A stretch of 64,000 nt of DNA, from positions 1-64,000 of the forward strand of contig OZ287703.1 in NCBI GenBank assembly GCA_965649825.1. The letters run 5' to 3'. The notes under the pieces were generated by a model that saw only the letters and a list, made by a program, of their open reading frames with translations, was not told the origin of the DNA and did no database searches. The translations under genes were made by a program, and so were the position numbers. This document shows positions 9,601 through 21,862 of this stretch, in pieces. Positions within the stretch are counted from its first letter, which is position 1, and the number at the start of each line of letters is the position of its first letter. The DNA is from Penicillus capitatus. Its lineage: Eukaryota; Chlorophyta.

Positions 9601-10972
9601 AAATCCCTCGTCTTGGATGGGCAACTCCAGTTTTGTCAGATGATGCATTTTCTTCAATGCGTCGAGAAAGCTGTTGTCTGGTTGGTCGTAGGATTTGATG
9701 GACAGACTGCGTAACATCAGAAACGCCTTCAACAGATGCTCTTTATCGGACCACAATCCCTGACAGTCAGCGGGAAAATCGACCATAAGCGACTGCAGTG
9801 TTTGCGCATAGGGAACGATAGACTAGAACAACTGACGCTTTGAAGTACGAGACGCGTTTTCGGAATTTGCATACCTTCAGGATGTCGGACGTGTTCAGTT
9901 CGTGTTCATGGATGTTGTTAAAAAGCTCGAGGCGCGTCAGCTTTGTCAACGAGGGGAATAACAGTTCTCCACTGCTGTTAACGATCAGTGAAAATTCTGT
10001 AATCAAGCATCCGAGGCCTCGAAGCTCAGTCACAGGCTCCAGGTCCGTCTGGACGAAACCAGAAGCATAGAGAATCAATGTCTCCAGATTCGTCACGATA
10101 CGCAACACATGCACGACGTCGTTGAACTTGTCTTTTTGGTCGACGAATACCTCGAACGAGCGTAAAACATCGGTCGATGGCAGCAATGTCACGAGGCTGA
10201 TCACATCTGCCGTCGTGGATTCGATGGACAAATCCAGATTCTGCAGATGCTTCAAGCGCGACAAGTGTTGAATTGCCTGTCTTTCCACGATGTTATTATC
10301 GTCATCTGGACTTCCTAAACTCAATGACACGGCGTCTGGGAACAAGTCCACCAGTTTATCCAGCTTGTCTGGGTGCGAACCTCCCAGCTTGACTGGCAAC
10401 TTCCTGCAAACATCTCGCCAGCGACGGCAGACACGACGGCACTCATGAAGGCCGTCTTCCATGACGCAAACGAGCACCTTGAACAGGATATGATCCTGTT
10501 CGAGAAGAGCCCCCAGGGTCTTCTCACACGCCGTGGCCGAGTCCGCGCCGCTCACCAAGTTGTCGCCTGTATCCACAGGAGCATCTGAAATGCCACTGAA
10601 GATGTCGCTGTGAGCATTCTGCGTTTTCGACTGAGTGTGCGAACCTCATCTTTGAGTCGATAGGGTTTGCCGATTAATTCGAAACGAAAACGTGACGGAC
10701 TGTCGGCAGAATAGCTGTCGATTCGATCCGTAGCTGCGAAATGTATTCCTTCTGCTTTACGCGGTTCGAATCGGAATTTCGCACCGGATGTGACTCGATG
10801 TCTGATATCGTCGCTCTGTTTTCTGTCCATCTTCTTTCCGAGAACACCCGAGTCCTTTGAAGAACATTGCTATCGAGACTGAGATGCGCTTTATGCGTTT
10901 TTCCTCTGGCGACGAATCGCGCACATGGATACGATACCGCTGGCAGGTTCGCTATCCGTACCTTATGCTATG

Positions 10973-10991
10973 CTCCGTGACTTGCACGGAG
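10973..10991. promoter_or_regulatory. Palindrome CTCCGTG-N5-CACGGAG
   Basis: Perfect 7-bp arms flank ACTTG; the inverted copy at 41688-41706 keeps both arms. The location upstream of two FBL genes suggests a regulatory site, but this is unproven. Confidence 0.35.
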
Positions 10992-11653
10992 TTCTTTGTC
11001 CATTTGGCAAGAGAGCGACAAATTCGCAAGATGTCTGTCTCTTTTCCCGTCTCCTTTTCACGTGTGCTTCGTTCATTTCGCACAGTGCCGCCAAAACGAA
11101 GGGTTTAGATTCTGTAGCGTCAGCAATTTAACTCAGGGTACGGTGAAACGTTCACACCCCGCCGTGGATAAGCGAGTTAGCTGCGACGAGTCGAAAAACA
11201 AGATCAATTGTGATACACGTAGCGACAAGCCTCTTGTCTGACGGCTCGCACGTTATTCGTTATTCGTGTAGACGAAGTGCCCGTGTTATTATCAGTCAAC
11301 GGCAATATGCCTTATGGTTGTCTTTTCGATAGACGACTCTTTTTCTCTCGCACGGGAGCGTCGTTCTCCAGAATCTTGAAAGTCATTCGGTTTCTACTGC
11401 GTGTAGCTTTTGTCGAACGAAGGACTGCTTGTACAGAGAACTGGTCGAGGAGGAGGCACTTCTCTCATGTCGATCCACTGTCGTCGAATGAGGCGGTCTG
11501 AGAAGAACACGCTGAAAGAGAAGCCGCGTTACGCGTCGCTCGGAAGTTGCACAACCCTCCTTACTGATTTCAATGCCGTCCACAAGCAAGCAACCCGAAA
11601 GACTGAACTCTCTCCCCAAATCTGCCCCCGTCAAGACTTGTAAATGAGAATGT

Positions 11654-11725
11654 GGAACGCTAGTGAATGGCACAGTGCGTTCCCTTAGGTGCAGACGCAC
11701 CGAGACTCCTCACACAATGAGGATC
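11654..11725 (-). ncRNA. Conserved structured ANK 3' element (copy 2)
   Basis: Same three-stem block as at 1931-2002, on the minus strand about 250-320 nt after the ANK2 stop. GGAACGC/GCGTTCC arms are at 11654-11660 and 11677-11683. The GGTGC stem has a G for A change only in its loop. Confidence 0.6.
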
Positions 11726-11973
11726 TGTTAAAACCCTTCATATATGTTCAAGGAACAGTGCGTTGTCGTTATCAAGAAACGAACATCAAAAACAATCGTA
11801 GAACCGGACAGACACAGCAGAACGGCGGGATAGAATTCATTACCACTTTCTAATCGCCGCCCAGACGTACTTCTCAACAGCGTAACATGTACGCAGCATA
11901 CAGAGTGACAAAAAACTATCAAAAAACAACGATGATGCAGATTTGGCAAATGGTTAGATGGAAGGCGTGTCCG

Positions 11974-13417
11974 TCAGGGAGTCAACAGCTCAATGAGGAA
12001 GGCTTCAGTAGCCTCGGAACAGCTGGTGCCAGAAGCTTCGCAAACGAGATCAACAGGCTTCTCTCCGGAGCTCGTCACACTCGACGTCGATGCTCCGGCA
12101 GCAACAAGATCCTGGAAGGAAGCTCAGGCAATAAAGGGAGGTCATCCACTCACTACTGCGAACTGCGAAAGCCCCTTGTGCGCTGCATAGTGAAGCGGCG
12201 TCCATTGGTCTTTGTCAGCGGCGTCGACGTTTGCCCCGCCAGTTAGCAGCACCTGAAGACATAGAGACCGTCGAAGAGATTAGCGAAAAGGCTTCGAGTG
12301 TTCACCCAGATGACTATCGTTCTTCTGTTAAGCACTGCATAGTGAAGTGGTACTTTTCCGTATCTGTCGACGGCATCGATGTCCGCCCCACTGTCCAAAA
12401 GGACCTGGAAACACAGCATCGAAAAAGGAAACTGCGAGAACGCTTAGATCGCCCACTTCAGCGATATCTTTGTGTCCTGCACGCACTGCCAAGGTAAGCG
12501 GTGTCGATCGATAATAAGTTAGCTCTTTGACATCAGCCATATGAGCAAGGAGAACCTAAACGCGATGGGTCGATTGGAGAAACACAGGCGTCAGCATGTT
12601 CACCTCGACGACCTCCAAAGGGCCATAGTACGCGGACAGGAGAAGCGGTGTCCATCGATTTGTTTTGGCAACAGCGTGGACATTGACCCCGGCCTCCAGG
12701 AGAGTCTAAACGCTATGGATCGAGTGGACGAAGAACAAGCGTCCCGTGCTTACTTCGACGATATCTGCGTGTCCCTTCATGGCTGCATAGTGAAGCGGCG
12801 TCATTCCTTCTTCTTCGTCGACGGAATCGACACACGCCCCGCCAGCCAAGAGTTCCTGTGTACATAAGATATGTTAAGCAACAGCAAAACACCTCCGTCG
12901 AGTACTCACCTTGACCGTCTCCAGTTTTCCGTCGCGCGCTGCCTCGTGAAGCGGTGTCAACTCGTTTGCCGAGGGATTCTTGACGTCGACTTCTTCGTCG
13001 TTGTGAGCCTGTGAGACAAGAGCCCGTCGAAACATTGTTCGTGCTGCGACAACCGTACTGCATTGTTCGCCTTGGCACAATCGCGCGAAGCAGCGAATTC
13101 GCCGTTCTCTGCAGAACGAGACAGTTGTGCCGAGCAGAGCACAGTGGAGACCTTACCGTGCAGCGACTCTTCCGTCTTCTAGAGGGGAACGCACTCACAG
13201 CACGTCGTTGTATGCAGAATTACGAGCGAAGCTTACCGTGGCTTCGCGTTTAACGAACCCGTTGATCGTGGCCTCTGGGCTGCGACGCTCTGCCAAAGCA
13301 CGAGAAAAGGTCAGCTGCGAAGACATCCGTGCATTGCCGACCTTGGCTGCCGACAGACGGATGCGGTCCGCAGATCAGCAGCCACAACGAAACGAAGAGC
13401 AGCCACTGTCTCGTCAT
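11974..13417 (-). CDS. ANK2: ankyrin-repeat protein, about six repeats
   Basis: The last exon ends 'IELLTP' with TGA at 11976-11974. Going 5', single-repeat exons are separated by short introns; hallmarks include '[11 protein letters not shown]', 'KVPLHYAV' and '[17 protein letters not shown]'. The first repeat exon contains '[18 protein letters not shown]'. Upstream, small exons are predicted: one ending at GTACGG...CAG (a 50-nt intron) and a roughly 22-nt micro-exon bounded by GTAAG donors near 13155-13235. The start is unsure: ATG 13417 opens a hydrophobic leader ([17 protein letters not shown]) that must be spliced to change frame, or ATG 13326 (MSSQLTFSR) starts directly. About 670 bp of the 5' region is about 99% identical to ANK3, while the repeats differ. 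Confidence 0.7.
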
Positions 13418-16400
13418 CCTTCAAGTGCGGCTCGCTGGCAGACTGCAGAAGAGTCGAGTGCTGACTGGAACTGAAACGTGAAATGGACGAATGGACGGTG
13501 CGACTGGTGTTTTATGCATGCGCATCGTACCCTGATGGACCCGAGCACAGCCAAAGGTCATTACGTAACTGCATCGTAAAGCATGGCTGTGCCACACAAT
13601 GCGTCTCCACGTTCCATGCGCCTCCTCTGCTGTGCTGTGCTAGGGTTTTGCCCTAGAAGCTTTTGTGGATGGAAGCCCATCCACAGATGTCACAGATCGT
13701 GTCTCCTGACTCTGCTGTGAACTGTATTGCATCTTGTCATTGTGTCTGTACAACATCCATCCTCACACGTTGTTCATGATGTGCTACACTCAGCACCAGG
13801 TGCTCTGCTGCTCTGTGCTCTCTACTTGCCATCCAGCAGCATAGCACCCGAGATTCGTCAGAATGACATGCACTAGACGCGGTTGAATGGCTCCTTCGAT
13901 ATCTCAGTTCCGGTGCAGATCTTCTATGCTGAGACACCTCCTCCAGCTTGGACTACTGCTTCACGTCGACGAGAGACATCCAGTTCCCTTTTCCTTGCCG
14001 ATTGTCGTTGCTGGCATGAAATCTACTAATTCATCATAGAGGCCATGGAGTGCAGAAGATGCTCACCTCTGGCGGGATCGCCGCCATGTGACGGAGAATC
14101 GAACAGTGCTCTTACCTTGGGAAAAAGGCATCAAACTCAAAGAGACGACGACAGCAGCCATCGAACTCCTCTTCGTCGTCTTGCCAACATCATTGTCGAG
14201 TCGTCCGACAGAAGTCTGGTTCCCGACTTCACTGAGCACACAACCTACTTAATGGTCTTCGTCCTGCGACGACCAACAGATCGCGCAGTTCGCTATTTCC
14301 ACTTTCCTGTTCAGCACAAATACATAACACTGACCACCACCGACATTGTTACCCACGCGTTTCAGCCCACTGTGGATGATGCCTCGCCTTTCTTGATCCG
14401 TCAGTCGCTACGGTGACAACGGGATAGCCGCGAGTTCCCTAACGCAACCAGATGGCATCGCCGTTGTATGCCGTCATCCAGTGGAAAATGTAGGCAGTGG
14501 GCGGATTTAAGGATCAGTCACCCCTGCGAGAATCTGGCCATTGCTACGGCCACATTTCTGTCTTGTCTTTGTGCCGTGTCTGCATCGAAGTTACGACTCG
14601 GAGTACGACGGGCGCCTCGTTTGTTCGACTGACCAAGATGCCTTCCACACCAGCAACTCTGTTCCTGACTTTATCTTTTATCTCTGGCCCATCCGTTCGT
14701 TCGCGCTTCTTTCGGAAAGCACATCCCGTGCTTTAGCGCACCTACAAGTTGAGCGTGTCTGGCACGTGAACCTCCATTGCGAGAAACATGCCGCTGAGGC
14801 AGGAATCAAAACGCTGCTGCGCCGACTCTTCTTTCAGCGCCATTGTCTCAGAGACTCTTGAAGGCGGCCGACCGGGCCTCTTCGGAAAACTTTCAATTCA
14901 GTCTGCGGTCGTTTTTTATCGCTCGTGAAAGCGAGTCCTTCGGACTGATCGCGATGCCGAAAAGGGGCCTGGTCACCCACGTAACCTACGGAGAACTCTC
15001 AGAACGCACACACGCGTTCGATTCTCAACCCAACGAAGGGATTAAAAGATAGCTCCAGGGTTTAATGTCTTCAGCCCATCGAGACCTTCTTCAAACGGCT
15101 ATCCGTTCTCTGGATCGTCTCGAAGGCGAACACCTTAGATTGTAGGTTCCTTGTGTGCTTCGCCGTCGCCAGGCTAACACGCTCGACATAAGTCTGATAG
15201 GAAGGAGTCTTTAGCAGGAGAGTCGATCATGGACTCATTAAGATCTGCAATATTCACGTTGACGGGGAAGGTTGATCAAGGAGGAGCGGCCTACGGGATC
15301 GTGGGACAGATCGTTTTCAGTCGAACATGAAGAAAGGATAGGAGCGCTAAGTTATCGGCGATTCCAATCTTGGCCGCCGTCGTAATCGACTGCCGCTTGA
15401 AACGAATGGCGCTAAACCCAGCTTACCAAAAAGGTGAAAGCATGGAAGCAGATGGAGACGGGTTGTGTAGAAGAAGACTTTCCTCGGAAGTTGCATCGAG
15501 TCTGTCAAATGCTCTACTGTTGCAGAAATCTCTGGCCGAGTTGCTCAACACAGAGGACTATATGTTCAAGGTCTTTAAATCCTCCATCGACACCAAACTT
15601 GCTTCTGCCGAATCCTGGTCGCATTGCTTGAAGCGATCATCTTCGTTTGGGACTTTATCCAGCAATCAAGATTCCGACCTCGGCCTCTTTCCACTCAGGA
15701 ATCCATCCTCGAGTGAACCTGACTGTCTTGCGTATTTCCATCACTCATCCGCATCCAGCCGGTGATGGGACGTCTGTCATAGAAGCATTTAAGAAGACAT
15801 CAGACGTTGCATGTGCCCACCTACAATACGAGCGGAAGTCTACGTGGACAGTTTTTGAGAAGACTGCTGTCTCCTGCCAACTCTTTGGTCGCGCCTCAGA
15901 TCGTCTTTGGTTTTGAATATCTGCTCAGTCGCGTTATGTGTTCTTGCGTTTCTTGATGTACTAGAAAGGCGCTGGACTGTGCTCTACCAAGGAAGATGTA
16001 TCTCACTCACATATGCGTTTAATAGAGTCTTTGATGCTTGGCGATCTTCGCACTAACAGTGACCACACGGTGAAAAATGGATCTCTTCACGTCCACTTGC
16101 GAGATGCGACTCGCGTTAAGGACAAGCGTCCGTCATCCGACCGAGTTCTGGTTTTCTTCTTATTGTCTACGCGACGCTTTCGGATAGACAGAGCTTTTCG
16201 GAAGTTTATCACCGCAAACGTCTGCTGTGACACAAGGCGGAGTGGAAGGACACGATTGTGGCTTCAGTCCATTCGTCCAGGTTAAAAGCAGCGGCAGGTC
16301 GTTACCGAATCGAAAAACTATGTCAGTCGTCCAACGTTGGTGATGGCGATAGCATCTTCGCAAACCTACACCGTCGACGTGCGACGCGCTCTACGTACTG

Positions 16401-16777
16401 CTGTCGACTAAACCCACGAACAGCTTTGTCTGTCGTCCCTTGATACGTAGAGTCCAACAAGTGGTCTTAACTTCGACGTCAAGCCGTCACTGCTCTTTTG
16501 CGTATCGTCCGTCTTCTCATCTGTTTTCGCCGACGACGTTGACAGTAGTTCATTAGGAGGTCCCATTTCAGTAAAAGGAAAACGGCTGAGAGCACGACGA
16601 TTGCCATTGATTCGTTCAGAGGCATTCTCTCAAACAGGCACAGCCTTAGAAGGAGAGGGAGTCAGAAGAGTAGGTCTCCAAAACCAGCTTTGCGTTTAGG
16701 TTCAGTGTTCGGGCAGTGGAGTGCAAGAGAAAAATGAGGCAATAATAGCGTAGTACGATGAGGCTAGACTGATCCAT
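13418..16777. other. Head-to-head spacer between ANK2 and FBL2
   Basis: The ANK2-proximal 1 kb (to about 14450) is homologous to the region upstream of ANK3 (21863-22900) and matches fragments at 46830-47240 and 57720-57870, so it is ANK 5' flank. From 14450 to 16777 I see no gene apart from a possible FBL fragment near 15442. Short frames here show no family features. Confidence 0.6.
15442..15765 (+). pseudogene. Possible F-box-like fragment of the FBL family
   Basis: From ATG 15442 the frame contains 'KSLAELLNTEDYMFKVFKS', which lines up with the first helix of the FBL F-box segment (compare 'LGALLEQDHILFKVLVC'). The expected 'DGLHECRRVCR' does not follow. A downstream frame near 15700-15790 has LRR-like text ('NLTVLRISI'). 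It is probably a decayed FBL copy; confidence is low. Confidence 0.3.
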
Positions 16778-18626
16778 ATGATCCACGAACTGCGCCTGAA
16801 GTTCACACAGGTAACATCGACGGAAACAGTAACGGCCGACTTGTTTTCGCTTGTCGCGTTAAGCTTCGCGTCCGTCGACGCAGCTCTCTTTCCACCAATG
16901 GAGACCGTACATCGGAGGAAATGTCGCCGACGCACAAGCAGTCTCCAGTCACACGAGTCCGATGCGGAAGACGCTGTCGGTAGAGAGTCCGGCTCGGAGA
17001 GGACGTTGGGCGCTCTCCTACAGAATCACGAGGACTTGTTTCTCAAGGTTCTTTCTTACGTCATGGACGACGGGCTGCACGAATGCCGACGCGTCTGTCG
17101 TCTTTGGCGAGACGCCTGCAGCAAGCTGCCGGTCCACCTGGGGGGTTCGTCCCTGGACAAGCTGAACAGAGTGATGGACTTGTTCCCGAACACCGTGTCA
17201 TTGAGTTTGGACAAGTTGTTCGATATTTATGACATCCTGGGAAGACAGGCGATTCAAAACCTGACGCGATTGAGCCATCTACGAAGTCTGAGTTTTTCCA
17301 CGTTCTTCGAAGAGGCAAGCATGGAGAGACTGACGGCATTGTTGCCATCGACGGACTGTTTACGTTCCTTCGACGTGTGGATACAAACAAAAGACGCCTT
17401 GAACGACGTCATACAACTGCTGCGTCTTCTGACGAACCTAGAGGCATTGACTCTCTTCGTTCCCCATTTCATACAAACAGACCTGGAGCCCGTCACCGAG
17501 ATTCGAAGACTCAGATATCTCGATGCAGATCTTCCGCTTTTTGTCAACAGCCGCCGAGAGCTGCTGTTCCCATCACTGACAAAGCTTACGTACCTCAAGC
17601 TTAGCGGCAACGTCTATGAACATGACGAGCCACGGCCTTCTTTCAGATTACGGGTATGCAAGTTCCGATAAAGCATCGCGTATCTCTAGGTGTCTGTTTT
17701 AGTCGCTCCTTCGGTATGCCACCACACTTACGGCGCTTGATCTCGAACTTCTCGATCAGAGACGCGATTTGCCGTCGACAGAAGAGCATCTCTGGAGCCG
17801 GTTTTGGTGCTTGTCAAGTCTCTCAATCATGTTCTCACACCGACAAGAAAACAGCTTCCTCGAGGCATTGATGGACATCCATCATCTGACAAGCCTGGTG
17901 TTGCAAGTCACAGATGAAGGAGACTTCAAGGCTCTCGCTGAGTTCATGTCCCCACTCACTGGACTCAGATCGCTCACTCTCTCTGGAAGTCGTCGATCGG
18001 GCACTCGATCTGATATCGAGGTAAGACACCTTATGACCCTGACGCAACTCACACAGCTCTCTTTGAACCATTATCGACTTGATCGTTGCCAACAACTTCC
18101 AACGGCAATTCGGTCTCTTCATTTCTGGTTTTGTGAGAGCCCCCCGGTGGACTTCGTTGAAGTACTGGTGACTATGACAGATCTGACGTCGCTGGAGATC
18201 GATTTTATCTCTAAAGATCTTCGTCTCTTTCCGAATAACGGTGTGACGCCATCTCAGTTTTCTGAGAAACTCGGAAGATTAAAGCATCTGTCGATACAGC
18301 ATGTGCTCAACAATCACTGGTTTCTGGACGCCGTTGGTATGCTGACTCAACTGACGTCCCTTAAACTTGTTGATAACAAAGCATCTCTTGACCCGCACCT
18401 CGCCTGTCGTCAATTGAGTCATCTCACAGAACTGGTGGAGCTGGTGATCTCCTTTCAGGAAACCTTACACTCTGTGAGCGATTTCAATTTCCCGCAACTG
18501 TATTTGCCGAAGCTCAGGGTATTAGAGCTTCCATATGATGACGTCTATGACAATTCGCACCGAGCACTGTGGAAGGGACTGTGGAAAAGCTTTCCTTGTC
18601 TTCGCTCACTTTCGCAGTCCAAATAA
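16778..18626 (+). CDS. FBL2: F-box-like/LRR protein
   Basis: Exon 1 runs from ATG 16778 (or the in-frame ATG 16898, METVHRR) to 17653. The 49-nt intron 17654-17702 (GTATGC...TTTTAG) is phase 0. Exon 2 runs 17703-18626 and begins 'SLLRYATTLTALDL', matching the start of exon 2 throughout the family. The product is 559 or 599 residues. The N-terminal part has the F-box-like motif 'LFLKVLSYVMDDGLHECRR' followed by 'VCRLWRDAC', and the rest is degenerate leucine-rich repeats ('LTSLEID', 'LKHLSIQ'). By family analogy it would link a target bound by the LRRs to an SCF-type E3 ligase; the target is unknown. No frame breaks were seen, so it is one of the best intact copies. Its 3' end faces ANK3. Confidence 0.85.
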
Positions 18627-18782
18627 TCTCGGATCTCTACATAAGGTGCTGCCTTTTCATGAATTGCGACCCACAGAGCGGTGCGTTCCAGATCGTAAGA
18701 GTTCACAAGATCGGTTTTCCTGGTGAATCCGACACAGAATAAAACGGTCAACAAACCCAATGACAATACTGTCGGTGTCATT

Positions 18783-18816
18783 AAGCACGTCCGAGCTGCC
18801 CTATAGGAGCTGCTGG
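18783..18816 (+). promoter_or_regulatory. Conserved FBL 3' element (copy in FBL2)
   Basis: AAGCACGTCCGAGCTGCCCT and flanking bases match the blocks at 3462-3495, 27042-27075 and 53330-53363. It lies about 155 nt after the FBL2 stop. Confidence 0.4.
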
Positions 18817-19678
18817 ACGATACCTATTTGATTCTACTCTCTAAGGCGACTGAATTCACAACCACTCAGCATCATTATCGTAGCATTACTGTTCTGCTAT
18901 CGGCCATAATGCCGATCAGAGCGACATTTGTTTATGAGTAATGATGTCTTGACAGATTCTCAGTGATCCAGTCCCGTCACCGCTGCGATGCGCGAGGAAG
19001 GTTGTTTGACTCCATCGGCCATCGACGAATCAATCATGTAAAAGAACACTGCAAACCTGAATACAATGACACCCGAAAAAGGCGGATCCAGTGAGGTACA
19101 CGCAATGCGTTGGCGATACAGGATTGTGGAGATGTGGACGCGTGCGTGTGTCGCTCACTCCACTACTTGACGCGACGTTCCTAACCAACACTTCGATCGT
19201 CGTCCTCGATAACGAGGAAGCACTCTGCGTTCTGCTCGTTGAGGTTCAGACGTGGCCAGTCGTCGAAGCTTACAGCAACATACAAACTGCTTTTATGCTG
19301 CGCGCCAAGCACTCCAATACCAGCGATTCCAATTCGACGGTAGTCTATACCGAGCGACATGGATTTACTTCTCTGAAAACTGACGATCGCGAAGCGCGTC
19401 GTGTATGTTCAAGTTTCTCGAGATTCGCTCTTGAGTGACGACATCACGTTTTGGGAGTCAAGGAAATGAAACGTCGGTGAAGCTGAATGTTCCTTCACTT
19501 GCGCTGTATACCTTTGGTAACAGATTGCATTGAGGGATTGTGATAAAACCTCTTTACATAGCAACACTCCGTCGAGACGACAGCAAATGTTGTTTTGTGA
19601 TTTGCGCTCTGTTTGAAATCATGAAATTTGCTCTATAAAGCGGTGGTATAGCGTAGCGAGAAACGGCGGAACGCTTAC

Positions 19679-19731
19679 CGTATTGCATGTTTTCCTCTAA
19701 AATCGTAGACGACGGAATACGGGAACTCCAT
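19679..19731 (-). other. Conserved exon-like segment (copy 2 of 3)
   Basis: Same 53-nt ATG-to-donor segment as at 2555-2607, with an identical predicted peptide and the CG|GTAAGC donor. It lies on the ANK strand of the spacer. Confidence 0.3.
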
Positions 19732-20269
19732 TCGACTCAATGACACAACAGAGGTCTGGCCAGGGCCGACAAGCGAAGTTGCGGTTTCGCGTGGTCGACT
19801 TGTCACAACTTTCTGGCGCCGGAGATGTGGAAATACATCGTTATGCTTTTGTTTTCAAAACACGTCGCAACTGTGGTTTGACGAACGGATGAATGATCGC
19901 TCTTGCGGCAGTGTCATCCGAGAAGAGCACTCGATGCGGATTGTCAGAGAGCACAAACACCACGTGCGTGACAGTCACTCGTTTGCCAGGCCTTCTAAAG
20001 AGGATCGTAGCCATCGATGAAGGCCTCGTCGTCTTGGCAATAGCCGGCAGCGCTGAACCACAGACGAGGGATGCCACGTGCGTTAGTCTACGGCACGTCA
20101 ACGCAAACAGTGTCGGTAGAGCAATCGAAGAGAGAACTCGCGAAGCGCGATGGTCGGAGAGATTGAATAACCCCTTTGTTGATTTCAATACCGTCCACAT
20201 GCAAACAACCCGAAAGACTGAACTTCTTTCAGAAATCTGCCGACCCCATTAAGACTTATAAACGAAAGA

Positions 20270-20342
20270 GGAACGCTAGTGAATGGCACAGTGCGTTCCC
20301 TTAGGTGCAGATGCACCGAGACTCCTCACACAAGGAGGATCT
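20270..20342 (-). ncRNA. Conserved structured ANK 3' element (copy 3)
   Basis: Same block behind the ANK3 stop (20577), with GGAACGC/GCGTTCC and GGTGC/GCACC stems fully kept. Confidence 0.6.
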
Positions 20343-20576
20343 GTCGAAAAATGTAAATGTTGCTTAACCCACTGTGTTTGTTACCACTGGCACAAAAAAA
20401 CAGATTCAATAATGTTTATGCATATGACAACGTCCAACAGAATGGCGGAGTTTCATTAACACTTTTCAACTCCGCCCAGACAGATAAGCAGTGTACCATG
20501 CAGAGTGTCGTTGTACGAGACTTTTCAAAAAAGAAATAATACCGCAGATTTGAGTAATGCTTGGATCCAAGGCGCG

Positions 20577-21862
20577 TCAGCGCTGCAGCAGTTCCGTGAG
20601 GAAGGATCGAGTACATTCAGAACACTTGGCGTCCGATGAATTGCAGATGACGTCGAAGGGGATTTCTCCATCGTCGCTGGCGATCGACTTTGACGCCCCG
20701 ACATAGACAAGACCCTGAGAAGAGATTCAGAGAGTAAACGAAACATAATCACTCACTGTCGCGATTTGCAACTGTCCGGCATACGATGCTAGATTGAGCG
20801 GTGTCCATCCGTAGTTGTTTTCGACGTCGACACTCGCCCCGCGAGCCACGAGAGCCTGGAGAAACGTGAGCAGTCGAACGGACGAAGAAAAGTATCTAAT
20901 GCTTACTTGAACGATTTCTGCATGTCCGTAACGCGCTGAGTGGTGAAGCGGTGTCCATTGTTTGTCGTTTGCGGCGTTGACATTCGCCCCGGCCTCCATG
21001 AGAGCCTAGAGCGAGAGATATAGGACACAAAAAGAGACGTTCAGTGCTCACCGATGCAGCTTCTGTCTGCCCGTAATGGGCAGCCGTGTGAAGCGGTGTC
21101 CATCCTTCATTGTCTATGGCGTAGACACTCGCGTCATGCGCGAGAAGGACCTAAACGCGATAGACAGTGTGGACGAAAAAGGCATTCAATCCTCACCCAG
21201 ACGATATCTGTGTGTCCGTGACGGGCTGCATAGTGAAGCGGTGTCCATCCGTCTTCGTCGTCGGCATCGACATCCGCCCCATTGGCCAGAAGTTCCTGAA
21301 GACACAAGATAGGTCAAGTGAAAGCAAAAACGCGTCTGTCTGTCTAGCGCGCACCTTGACCCTGTCGGTTTGCCCGTCGCGCGCTGCCTCGTGAAGCGGT
21401 GTCAACGCGTTTGCCGAGGGATTCTTGACGTCGACTTCTTCGTCGTTGTGAGCCTGTGAGACAAGAGCCCGTCGAAACATTGTTCGTGCTGCGACAACCG
21501 TACTGCATTGTTCGCCTTGGCACAATCGCGCGAAGCAGCGAATTCGCCGTTCTCTGCAGAACGAGACAGTTGTGCCGAGCAGAGCACAGTGGAGACCTTA
21601 CCGTGCAGCGACTCTTCCGTCTTCTAGAGGGGAACGCACTCACAGCACGTCGTTGTATGCAGAATTACGAGCGAAGCTTACCGTGGCTTCGCGTTTAACG
21701 AACCCGTTGATCGTGGCCTCTGGGCTGCGACGCTCTGCCAAAGCACGAGAAAAGGTCAGCTGCGAAGACATCCGTGCATTGCCGACCTTGGCTGCCGACA
21801 GACGGATGCGGTCCGCAGATCAGCAGCCACAACGAAACGAAGAGCAGCCACTGTCTCGTCAT
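20577..21862 (-). CDS. ANK3: ankyrin-repeat protein, about five repeats
   Basis: The stop is TGA at 20579-20577, after a last exon ending 'SFLTELLQR'. Single-repeat exons upstream include '[20 protein letters not shown]', '[20 protein letters not shown]', a third with '[14 protein letters not shown]', '[20 protein letters not shown]' and the first repeat with '[18 protein letters not shown]'. Introns are about 50 nt and phase 0. The 5' exons and about 670 bp around them are nearly identical to ANK2, including the hydrophobic-leader frame from ATG 21862; the alternative start equivalent to ANK2's MSSQL also exists. The C-terminal cap instead matches ANK4 ('[15 protein letters not shown]'), so the gene looks mosaic. 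The function is unknown beyond protein binding. Confidence 0.7.

Larger units (their letters stand above)
3640..10603 (-). pseudogene. FBL1: F-box-like/LRR gene split by an LTR retrotransposon, start codon lost
   Basis: Read on the minus strand, exon 1 (10603-9875) encodes an F-box-like segment ('DGLHECRRVCRRWRDVC') and the first LRRs. A 52-nt intron (9874-9823) precedes exon 2 (9822-9601), which starts 'SIVPYAQTLQSL'. Exon 2 is interrupted by the element at 4338-9600 and resumes at 4337, ending with TGA at 3642-3640. The intact paralogue at 51486-53187 shows the join ('QDEGF' then 'LEA'). The paralogue's ATG is ATC here (about 10603-10601), so the start is also lost. Exon 1 is almost identical to the paralogue, whereas the LRRs in 3640-4337 are clearly diverged. 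An intact family member would be expected to act as a substrate receptor of an SCF-type ubiquitin ligase; this copy is unlikely to work. Confidence 0.85.
10604..11973. other. Spacer between the ANK2 stop and the FBL1 start (copy 1 of 2)
   Basis: This stretch lies 5' of FBL1 and 3' of ANK2. The 10850-11700 part is homologous, inverted, to about 41000-41880, which separates ANK4 from FBL6. It contains the ANK 3' element (11654-11725) and a perfect 7-bp palindrome (10973-10991). The 250 bases nearest FBL1 match the region before FBL7 (about 51240-51485). No gene was supported. Confidence 0.65.
18627..20576. other. Tail-to-tail spacer between FBL2 and ANK3 (copy 2 of 3)
   Basis: Inverted homologue of 1699-3639 and direct homologue of 53188-55137. 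It holds the FBL 3' element (18783-18816), the exon-like segment (19679-19731, -) and the ANK 3' element (20270-20342, -). Several frames stay open on both strands, for example a 115-residue frame at 19091-19438, but none is open in all three copies. Confidence 0.75.

Noticed and set aside
13418-14450. Frames near 14045-14416 and 22519-23097 as a shared small gene
   Set aside because: They are homologous non-coding flank of ANK2 and ANK3; reading frames shift between the copies.
19091-19438. 115-codon frame with counterparts at 2943-3191 and 53672-53887
   Set aside because: The copies differ in length and end, and there is no recognisable domain. It may be an old relic, but not a gene I can defend.
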